Shown here piece by piece: positions 40,519 through 46,073 of a DNA stretch of 46,073 bases. Location of the stretch: positions 1 to 46,073 of the forward strand of contig DATLRO010000036.1 in assembly GCA_035534615.1 (NCBI GenBank), read 5' to 3'. Both the position numbers and the translations under genes were made by a program. The notes under the pieces are model-generated. The model saw only the letters and a program-made list of their open reading frames with translations, was not told the DNA's origin and did not search any database. The stretch comes from JAGWRA01 sp035534615. Lineage in GTDB: Bacteria; Acidobacteriota; Vicinamibacteria; Vicinamibacterales; CAVVIG01. Positions within the stretch are counted from its first letter, which is position 1, and every line of letters begins with the position of its first letter.

Positions 40519-41583
40519 TCAGAGGCTTGCGAGGATGGCGGCGGTCAGCTCGGCCGTTGAGGCCGTCCCGCCGAGATCGGGGGTCCGGATCCGGCCGGCG
40601 GCCAGCACGGCTTCGATCGCGGCGACCACCCGGTCGTGCGCGTCGCGCCGGCCGAGGTGGTCGAGCATCAGGGCGGCCGCCCAGATGGCGCCGATCGGGT
40701 TCGCAATCCCCCGGCCGGCGATGTCGGGGGCCGAGCCGTGAATCGGCTCGAACATGGAGGGGAACCGGCGCTCGGGGTTGATGTTCGCCCCGGGCGCCAG
40801 GCCGAGGCTGCCCGAGATGGCGGCGCCGAGGTCGGTGAGGATGTCGCCGAACAGATTGGACGCGACGATGACGTCGAGGCTCGCCGGATTGGTCACCATG
40901 CGGGCGGCCAGCGCGTCGACGTGATACTTCTGCACGATCACATCCGGATACCCGGGCTGCAGCGAGGCCACGACCTCGTCCCACAGGACCATCGAGTACT
41001 GCAGCGCGTTCGACTTCGTGGCGCTGGCCAGCAGGCGCCGCGGCCGCGAGGCGGCCAGCGCGAACGCGTACCGCACGATCCGCTCGATGCCGTGCCGCGT
41101 GAACACCCCCGTCTGCTCGACGCGTTCGTCCGGTTCGCCGGCATGCTCGCGTGCGCCGACGCCGGCGTACTCCCCCTCGGAGTTCTCGCGGACGCAGACC
41201 ATGTCGATGTCGGCGGGCCCCCGGCCGGCGAGCGGCGACGTCACGCCGGGCAGCAGGCGGATCGGCCGCAGGTTGACGTACTGCTCGAACTGCTGCCGGA
41301 TCGGCAGGATCAGCTCCCAGACGGAGACGTGGTCCGGGACCGACGGCGCTCCGACCGCGCCGAGGTAGATCGCGTCGAACGTCCGGAGCCGGTCCAGCCC
41401 GTCGGCCGCCATCATGCGGCCGGTCTCGAGGTAGTAGTCGCAGCCCCAGGGAAACTGGACGAACTCGAACGAGAAGCCGCCGCGCCGGCCGACCGTCTCG
41501 AGCACGGCAAGGCCGGCCGGCACGACCTCGCGGCCGATGCCGTCACCGGCAATGACGGCGATGCGGTAAGAAGAAGAGGACAT
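40519..41583 (-). CDS. Isocitrate/isopropylmalate dehydrogenase family, tartrate/D-malate dehydrogenase-like
   Basis: This 354-residue beta-decarboxylating dehydrogenase has RIAVIAGDGIGREVVPAGLAVLE, YLGAVGAPSVPDHVSVWELILPIRQQFEQYVNLRP, CVRENSEGEYAGVGAR, a lysine in SATKSNAL, the metal site VIVASNLFGDILTDLGA, and EPIHGSAPDIAGRGIANPIG. The WELILPIRQQFEQYVNLRPI stretch and the loss of the isocitrate-type phospho-serine site match the tartrate/D-malate (TtuC/DmlA) branch. It oxidises a 2-hydroxy dicarboxylate with NAD and may release CO2. ATG 41583 has no ribosome site; an AT-rich octamer array lies 11 nt upstream. Confidence 0.87.
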   Translation of the reverse strand: MSSSSYRIAVIAGDGIGREVVPAGLAVLETVGRRGGFSFEFVQFPWGCDYYLETGRMMAADGLDRLRTFDAIYLGAVGAPSVPDHVSVWELILPIRQQFEQYVNLRPIRLLPGVTSPLAGRGPADIDMVCVRENSEGEYAGVGAREHAGEPDERVEQTGVFTRHGIERIVRYAFALAASRPRRLLASATKSNALQYSMVLWDEVVASLQPGYPDVIVQKYHVDALAARMVTNPASLDVIVASNLFGDILTDLGAAISGSLGLAPGANINPERRFPSMFEPIHGSAPDIAGRGIANPIGAIWAAALMLDHLGRRDAHDRVVAAIEAVLAAGRIRTPDLGGTASTAELTAAILASL

Positions 41584-41594
41584 GGGATGCGGTC

Positions 41595-41626
41595 TCAAAT
41601 TCTTCAATTCTTCAATTCTCAAATTC
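41595..41626. repeat. AT-rich octamer array (TCAAATTC / TTCAATTC)
   Basis: Four contiguous 8-bp units TCAAATTC, TTCAATTC, TTCAATTC, TCAAATTC run from 41595 to 41626 and a degenerate fifth follows. It is the most AT-rich stretch in the window. The stop codon of the SSS transporter (41619-41621) lies in the last unit, so the array reaches into the gene end. Confidence 0.7.
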
Positions 41627-43037
41627 CAATTCCCGCTTCCCGCCTCCTCCCGTTGCCCCTGCGTGCCGCGAGCACCATGACGAAGCCGGCGCACGAGGCG
41701 ATCAGGCCGAGCAGCGCGGGCGTGAGCGGGCCGAAGCCGGCGCCGCCGGTCACCAGCTGGACCACCACCAGGCAGCCGATGCCGGCCGCAATCGACGCGA
41801 GCGCCTCGGGCGTGCCGGCCCGCCGCCAGTACAGGCCGGCCATCACCGGCACGAACAGGCTGACGCTGAGCAGCGTGTAGAAGATGCTGAGCGTGCCGAT
41901 GATGGTCTCCGACACGATGGCCAGCAGCACGCCGGCCGCGCCGCCGGCGACGGCGGCCCAGCGGGCCACGCGGAGCACCGTGGCGTCGGCGGCCGACGGG
42001 TTGACGAAGCGGCGGTAGAGATCCTGCGAGAGCGACGTCGACAGCATGAAGAGAATCGCGTCGGCTGCGCTGATCTCCGCCGAGAACAGGGCCGCGAGGC
42101 CGAGGCTGCCGACGAGCGGCGGCATGTTCCGCATCAGCAGGGTCGGCAGGGCGAGGTCGTTGCTCGGGAGCCCCGGGTGCAGGGCGCGCGCGATCATGCC
42201 GAGGAACGCCGGAAAGAACGCATAGACGAGCAGCACGGCGCCGTTCAGGCCGACGCCGATCCTGACGACGCGATCGTCGCGCGCCCCGTAGATCTTCTGG
42301 AGCAGGCCGGGCGAGATGATGAACGCCGGTCCGAGCATCGCGAGATAGACGACGCCCGACGGCCCGCCGTGGGCGAAGTTCCAGAAGCCGGCGCGCGCCG
42401 CCGTGGCGGCGTGCAGGCCGGCCCAGCCGCCGACGTCGTGGAAGGCGATCGGCAGCGCGATGAGAAAACCGGTGAGCTTGACGATCAGCTCGACGACGTT
42501 GACCCAGGCGGAGGTCACGAGGCCGCCGGCCGCGAAGTACACGGTCATGACGCCGCCCCCGATGAGGCAGCCGCTCCATTTCGGAATGCCGATGATCACG
42601 TTCAGGATCCAGGCGACGGCGATGAGCTGGCCGGCCAGGATCGCGAGCGTGCCGCACCAGAGCAGGAGGGCGATCGTCGCCCGGACGCTGCGGCCGTACC
42701 GCAGTTCGAGGAAGTCGCCGACCGTGCGCAGATCGTGCGCGGCCGCGACGCGGCGGATGGCGGGCCCGATCCAGAAGGCGAGCACGAGGGAGCCGAGGCC
42801 GGCCGACCCGACCCACCACCAGGCGCTGAGGCCGTCGCGGTAGCCGAGGCTGGCCGCGCCGACGGTCGAGCCGGCGCCGATGTTCGCCGCCAGCATCGTC
42901 GAGAACAGGAGGCCGGGGCCGAGGCGGCGGCCGGCGACGAAGAAGTCGGCCGTCGTCCGGACGCGGCGGCCGATCCACAACCCCAGCAGGATGAGCGCCG
43001 CCGAGTAGACGAGCAGGCCGGCGAGCTGGACGTTCAC
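41619..43037 (-). CDS. Sodium:solute symporter (SSS family)
   Basis: The product has 472 residues with about 13 transmembrane helices. SSS landmarks are DFFVAGRRLGPGLLFSTMLAANIGAGSTVGAASLGYRDGLSAWWW in helices 1-3, DFLELRYGRSVR, GGLVTSAWVNVVELIVKL and LGLAALFSAEISAADAILFMLSTSLSQDLYRRF, the sodium-site segment. The fold transports sugars, amino acids, nucleosides or carboxylates with sodium. The start GTG 43037 overlaps the stop codon of the P1 peptidase (GTGA), so the two are translationally coupled. The last residues GIGI come from the edge of the octamer array. Confidence 0.9.
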   Translation of the reverse strand: MNVQLAGLLVYSAALILLGLWIGRRVRTTADFFVAGRRLGPGLLFSTMLAANIGAGSTVGAASLGYRDGLSAWWWVGSAGLGSLVLAFWIGPAIRRVAAAHDLRTVGDFLELRYGRSVRATIALLLWCGTLAILAGQLIAVAWILNVIIGIPKWSGCLIGGGVMTVYFAAGGLVTSAWVNVVELIVKLTGFLIALPIAFHDVGGWAGLHAATAARAGFWNFAHGGPSGVVYLAMLGPAFIISPGLLQKIYGARDDRVVRIGVGLNGAVLLVYAFFPAFLGMIARALHPGLPSNDLALPTLLMRNMPPLVGSLGLAALFSAEISAADAILFMLSTSLSQDLYRRFVNPSAADATVLRVARWAAVAGGAAGVLLAIVSETIIGTLSIFYTLLSVSLFVPVMAGLYWRRAGTPEALASIAAGIGCLVVVQLVTGGAGFGPLTPALLGLIASCAGFVMVLAARRGNGRRREAGIGI

Positions 43038-44113
43038 TTGACCTTCCCGAGATCGCGCTCGGCCGGGTAGCCCGGGATGCTCGTCGCCTCGTAGGCGGCG
43101 CGCACGATCGCGCGGGCCATCGCGTCGGCCGCGAGGGCGCCGATCTCGAGCACGTTGGCGTCGCCCGCGTGGGTGCCGGTGGCGAGGCCGAACACCGTGT
43201 CGCCGTCGACCGGCGTGTGCACCGGCGAGATCGCGCGGGCGTAGCCGTCGCTCGCCATCTGGGTCATCTTGGTGACCTCGTCCTTGGTGAGCTTCGCGTT
43301 GGTGGCGACCACCCCGATCGTCGTGTTCTCGCCGCTGCGGGTGCGGGGATGCATCAGGGCGCCCGAGAGAATGAGCTTGCGCGCGTCCGCGAGGTGCAGG
43401 CCGTCCGGGGTGCGCATGCCGGCGACGACGCGGCCGGTCGACGGGTCGATGATGTCTCCGACCGCGTTGACCGCCACGATGGCCGCGACCGTCAGCCCGT
43501 CCGGCAGCGTGATCGCGGCGCTGCCGAGGCCGGCCTTCATGGCGCGGCCCGGGCCCCCGAGCTTGCCGACCGTCGCGCCGGCGCCGGCGCCGATGTCGCC
43601 CTCCTGCACCGGCCCGGTCGTGGCGGCGGCCGCGGCGCGGTACCCGCAGTCGGCCGTCGGCCGGATCCACGGTTTGCCGCCGATGTTCAGGTCGAAGAGG
43701 ATCGCGGCCGGCACGATCGGCACCCGCGTGATGCCGACGTTGTAGCCGAAGTGGTGCTCGTCCAGCCATCGCATCGTGCCGCTCGCCGCGTCGAGTCCGA
43801 ACGCACTGCCGCCCGCCAGGACGATCGCGTTGACCTTCTGCACCGTGTTGATCGGGTTGAGCAGGCCGAGCTCGCGGGTGCCGGGCGCGCCGCCGCGCTG
43901 GTCGACGCCGGCGACCGCCCCCGCCTCGGCGAGGATGACCGTGCAGCCGGTCGGGCGGGCGGTCAGCGTGTAGTCGCCGACCTTGAGGCCGGCGACCGCC
44001 GTCAAGCCGCCGTTCTCGGGCGGCGGCCCGGGCCGGCGCGGGGCGGCAGCCGGCGCCGCGACGCCGGCGGCGGCGAGGAGCAGGGCGACGAGGGCGGACA
44101 GGGCGCGGCGCAT
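43034..44113 (-). CDS. Secreted P1-family aminopeptidase (DmpA/BapA type)
   Basis: The product has 359 residues with a signal peptide (RRALSALVALLLAAAGVAAPAAA). The N-terminal-nucleophile fold of family P1 is seen: GLTAVAGLKVGDYTL, TGCTVILAEAGAVAGVDQRGGAPGTRELGLLNPINTVQKVNAIVLAGGSAFGLDAASG, and the cleavage region ENTTIGVVATNAKLTKDEVTKMTQMASDGYARAISPVHTPVDGD with N-T-T near residues 263-265, where the family cuts itself and forms its nucleophile. Known members remove N-terminal D- or beta-amino acids, such as beta-alanine from dipeptides. GGGAG lies 8 nt before ATG 44113. The SSS transporter overlaps the 3' end. Confidence 0.88.
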   Translation of the reverse strand: MRRALSALVALLLAAAGVAAPAAAPRRPGPPPENGGLTAVAGLKVGDYTLTARPTGCTVILAEAGAVAGVDQRGGAPGTRELGLLNPINTVQKVNAIVLAGGSAFGLDAASGTMRWLDEHHFGYNVGITRVPIVPAAILFDLNIGGKPWIRPTADCGYRAAAAATTGPVQEGDIGAGAGATVGKLGGPGRAMKAGLGSAAITLPDGLTVAAIVAVNAVGDIIDPSTGRVVAGMRTPDGLHLADARKLILSGALMHPRTRSGENTTIGVVATNAKLTKDEVTKMTQMASDGYARAISPVHTPVDGDTVFGLATGTHAGDANVLEIGALAADAMARAIVRAAYEATSIPGYPAERDLGKVK

Positions 44114-44199
44114 GGATGATCTCCCGGAGGCGGAAAGCGGGCAGCGTGTTGATCCAGAGCAGAGTTTAATGTAGAAACAGGTCCTCAACGAGGTCCAGC

Positions 44200-45660
44200 A
44201 TGTCTGTGTCCGCCGAACCGGTCACGTCCTGCCGCTGTTTTGTCGACGGCGCCTGGCGCGAATCGTCCGCCGCCGAGACGCGGCCCGTGTACGACCCCGC
44301 GGCCGGCGCGGTGATCGCCCGCGTGCCGATGTGCCCCGGCGAGGAGATCGACAGCGCGGTCGCCGCCGCCGACGCGGCGTTCCGGACGTGGCGCCGCGTG
44401 CCGGCGGTCGTCCGGGCGCGCTACCTGTTCCGCTACCGGGATCTGCTGGAACGCCACAAGGAAGAGGTCGCGCAGATCATCACGCGCGAGCACGGCAAGG
44501 CGATCGGCGAGGCGCGCGGCTCGGTGCAGCGGGGGCTCGAGGTGGTGGAGTTCGCCTGCGGCATCCCGACGCTGCTGATGGGCGAGACGCTCGAGAACAT
44601 CGCGGCGGGGATCGATTCGTTCACCATCCGCCAGCCGATCGGCGTCTGCGCCGGCATCACGCCGTACAACTTTCCGGCCATGGTGCCGCTCTGGATGCTG
44701 CCGGTCGCGATCGCCTGCGGCAACACGTTCGTCCTGAAGCCGTCGGAGAAGGTGCCGCAGACGGCGATCCGGCTGGTCGAGCTGCTGGCCGACACCGGCC
44801 TGCCGGCCGGCGTCGTCAACCTGGTGCATGGGGCGGCGCCGCAGGTCGAGCGGCTCATCGATCATCCGCAGGTGAAGGCGGTGTCGATCGTCGGCTCGAC
44901 GACGGCGGCGCGCGCGGTGTACGCGAGGGCGGCGGCGCAGGGCAAGCGGGTGCAGGCGCTCGGCGGCGCCAAGAACCACATGGTCGTGATGCCGGACGCC
45001 GACCTCGGCCCGGTGGTCGAGGCGGTCGTGGCGTCGGCGTTCGGATCGACCGGACAGCGCTGCATGGCCGGCAGCGTGGCGGTGGCGGTCGACCCGATCG
45101 GCGACGATCTCGTGCGCCGGCTGTGCGCGCGGGCGGCGGCGCTGTCGATCGGGCCGGGCGACCGCGACGGCGTGGAGATGGGGCCGCTCATCAGCGCCGC
45201 CCAGCGCGACCGCGTCGCCGAGTACCTCCGGATCGGCGTCGAGGAACGGGCCGCGCTGGTGCTGGACGGCCGCCGGCTCCCGGCCCGCGACGGGTTCTTC
45301 CTCGGCGCCAGCATCTTCGACCGCGTCGAGCCCGGGATGCGGATCGCGCGCGAGGAGATCTTCGGCCCGGTGCTGTCGGTCATCCGCGCGGGCAGCCTGG
45401 ACGCGGCGATCGCCATCGTCAACCGGTCGGCGATGGGCAACGGCGCGTCGATCTTCACGCGCGACGCCGCGGCCGTCCGCCGGTTCACGACCGACGTCGA
45501 GGCCGGGATGATCGGCGTCAATGTCGGCGTCCCGGTGCCGATGGCGTTCTTCCCGTTCGCCGGATGGAAGGGGTCGTTCTTCGGGGATCTGCACGTGCAC
45601 GGCAAGGACGGTGTCCGGTTCTACACCGAGCAGAAGGTGGTGACGTCGCGATTCAGCTGA
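44200..45660 (+). CDS. mmsA: CoA-acylating methylmalonate/malonate-semialdehyde dehydrogenase
   Basis: This 486-residue aldehyde dehydrogenase has the features of the MmsA/IolA branch: FIRQPIGVCAGITPYNFPAMVPLWMLPVAIACGNTFVLKPSEKVPQTA, the NAD segment IVGSTTAARAVYARAAAQGKRVQALGGAKNHMVVMPDAD, the catalytic cysteine C288 in STGQRCMAGS, and the C-terminal PFAGWKGSFFGDLHVHGKDGVRFYTEQKVVTSRF. It lacks the general-base glutamate of ordinary ALDHs, as the branch does. It turns malonate or methylmalonate semialdehyde plus CoA into acetyl- or propionyl-CoA and CO2. A GAGG lies 7 nt before ATG 44200. It is divergent from the P1 peptidase and precedes a class III aminotransferase. Confidence 0.92.
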   Translation: MSVSAEPVTSCRCFVDGAWRESSAAETRPVYDPAAGAVIARVPMCPGEEIDSAVAAADAAFRTWRRVPAVVRARYLFRYRDLLERHKEEVAQIITREHGKAIGEARGSVQRGLEVVEFACGIPTLLMGETLENIAAGIDSFTIRQPIGVCAGITPYNFPAMVPLWMLPVAIACGNTFVLKPSEKVPQTAIRLVELLADTGLPAGVVNLVHGAAPQVERLIDHPQVKAVSIVGSTTAARAVYARAAAQGKRVQALGGAKNHMVVMPDADLGPVVEAVVASAFGSTGQRCMAGSVAVAVDPIGDDLVRRLCARAAALSIGPGDRDGVEMGPLISAAQRDRVAEYLRIGVEERAALVLDGRRLPARDGFFLGASIFDRVEPGMRIAREEIFGPVLSVIRAGSLDAAIAIVNRSAMGNGASIFTRDAAAVRRFTTDVEAGMIGVNVGVPVPMAFFPFAGWKGSFFGDLHVHGKDGVRFYTEQKVVTSRFS

Positions 45661-45854
45661 CCGGCGCGCCGCGCCGCAGTCCCGGGAGGCGTTCATGCGG
45701 CGGCCGGCTGGATCTCGCCCATCGGTCTGATGAATACTGCGCTGTCGACGATCTGCTCGTTGCGACGAAGGTGTTCGCTCTGGCGAGCCCCGAGCCCCGA
45801 GCGCCGAGCCCCGAGCCCCGAGCCCCGAGCGCCGAGCCCCGAGAGAAGCCCCCC
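45661..45854. other. Intergenic region mmsA to aminotransferase
   Basis: These 194 bp carry a unique stretch (45690-45770) without recognisable signals, the 12-mer TTCGCTCTGGCG (45774-45785, also at 6588-6599) and the heptad array that ends 10 nt before the next start codon. No gene is called. Confidence 0.5.
45784..45844. repeat. Heptanucleotide array, eight CGAGCCC/CGAGCGC units
   Basis: Eight full 7-bp units run from 45784 to 45839 and a partial unit CGAGA follows. Units are CGAGCCC except the third and seventh, which are CGAGCGC. It is the longest copy of the family also seen at 3756 and 6617. It sits immediately upstream of an aminotransferase start codon. Confidence 0.75.
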
Positions 45855-46073
45855 ATGACTTCGGCTGAAATGATCGCGCTGACGAAGCGCCACACGCTGT
45901 TCGAATGGTCCTCGCAGGAGGGAGTCGATCCGATTCCGGTGGCTGGCGCGAAGGGGGTGTACTTCTGGACGCCGGACGGCACGCGCTACCTGGACTTCAA
46001 CAGCCAGCTGATGTGCGTGAACGTCGGCCACGGCGACGCGCGCGTGATTCGGGCGATCCAGGAGCAGGCGGCG
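45855..46073 (+). CDS. Class III PLP aminotransferase (N-terminal 73 residues, cut by window end)
   Basis: Only the first 73 residues are visible. The segment GAKGVYFWTPDGTRYLDFNSQLMCVNVGHGDARVIRAIQEQA is the N-terminal strand pair and glycine turn of class III (omega-amino acid) aminotransferases, as in beta-alanine:pyruvate, taurine:pyruvate and 4-aminobutyrate transaminases. The catalytic lysine lies beyond the window. It follows mmsA on the same strand, which suggests the product is a semialdehyde passed to MmsA. ATG 45855 has no ribosome site; the preceding 70 bp are the heptad array. Confidence 0.8.
   Translation, partial: MTSAEMIALTKRHTLFEWSSQEGVDPIPVAGAKGVYFWTPDGTRYLDFNSQLMCVNVGHGDARVIRAIQEQAA

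Noticed and set aside
44114..44199. Promoter pair TTGATC / TTTAAT between the P1 peptidase and mmsA
   Set aside because: The spacer is only about 10 bp, too short for a sigma70-type promoter; the region must hold divergent promoters but I cannot place them.
45693..45770. Minus-strand tail that reads like the end of a protein before the heptad array
   Set aside because: It has no start codon outside the repeat and no recognisable motif; a degraded gene is possible but unsupported.
45784..45844. CRISPR-like appearance of the heptad array
   Set aside because: Units are 7 bp and contiguous with no spacers, and no cas gene is present.
1..46073. tRNA and rRNA genes
   Set aside because: I looked for GGTTCGA-type T-loops with flanking stems and conserved rRNA segments and found none outside coding sequence.

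Overview
The window is about 46 kb of very GC-rich bacterial chromosome (clearly above 65% G+C by eye). It is densely packed with housekeeping and catabolic genes. I see no rRNA, tRNA, CRISPR array, integrase, transposase or phage gene. The gene content suggests an aerobic heterotroph of the Acidobacteriota, possibly the Vicinamibacteria. The pointers are an Oar-like carboxypeptidase-regulatory/TonB receptor, a DUF1015-serA-serC operon, many secreted lipoproteins and Tat/M23/M49 hydrolases, and TANNNT promoter boxes placed directly before start codons. The phylum is an inference; no marker gene proves it.

Layout. 1-3694 (+): end of a peptidoglycan-binding protein, a DUF7010-like membrane protein, a lipoprotein, a nitronate monooxygenase and a methyltransferase. 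3785-6565 (-): a PLP aminotransferase, a MetF-like protein and a thioredoxin-type arsenate reductase. 6684-20589 (+): a beta-CASP nuclease, an M49 peptidase, a HEAT-repeat/cyclophilin fusion, a second aminotransferase, MalQ, an M23 lipoprotein, then the serine operon DUF1015-serA-serC. 20748-23803: a fatty-acid desaturase facing pcnB across a perfect 18-bp hairpin, then a TPR-like exported protein. 23807-28118: DNA polymerase I (-) divergent from a lipoprotein and a GNAT acetyltransferase (+). 28264-29533 (-): a TauE-type exporter and a DinB protein. 29641-34682 (+): an FAD amine oxidase-like protein, tetR overlapping a DHA2 efflux pump, and an aromatic amino-acid decarboxylase-like enzyme. 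34909-38378 (+): a TonB-type receptor and a Tat-exported metallo-hydrolase. 38379-44113 (-): amidohydrolase, DUF2752, Yip1, a tartrate/D-malate dehydrogenase-like enzyme, an SSS transporter and a P1 peptidase. 44200-end (+): a CoA-acylating semialdehyde dehydrogenase and the start of a class III aminotransferase.

How genes may work together. The DUF1015-serA-serC operon gives two of the three serine-synthesis steps and has no serB nearby. The right end looks like a pathway for beta-alanyl peptides or beta-alanine: a secreted P1 (DmpA/BapA-type) peptidase translationally coupled to an SSS symporter, divergent from MmsA and an omega-aminotransferase that together would turn beta-alanine into acetyl-CoA. 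TetR and the DHA2 pump overlap by four bases behind a promoter with a clear palindromic operator.

Non-coding structure worth attention: eight genes have a TANNNT box 6-8 nt before the start codon and no Shine-Dalgarno sequence, which predicts leaderless mRNAs. A dispersed heptanucleotide repeat (CGAGCCC/CCTGAGC) occurs at three intergenic sites. An AT-rich octamer array lies on the stop codon of the SSS transporter gene. A REP-like palindrome lies on the stop codon of the methyltransferase gene, with a half copy at the end of the TonB receptor gene. PolA has lost its proofreading residues and carries tyrosine at the sugar-discrimination position.
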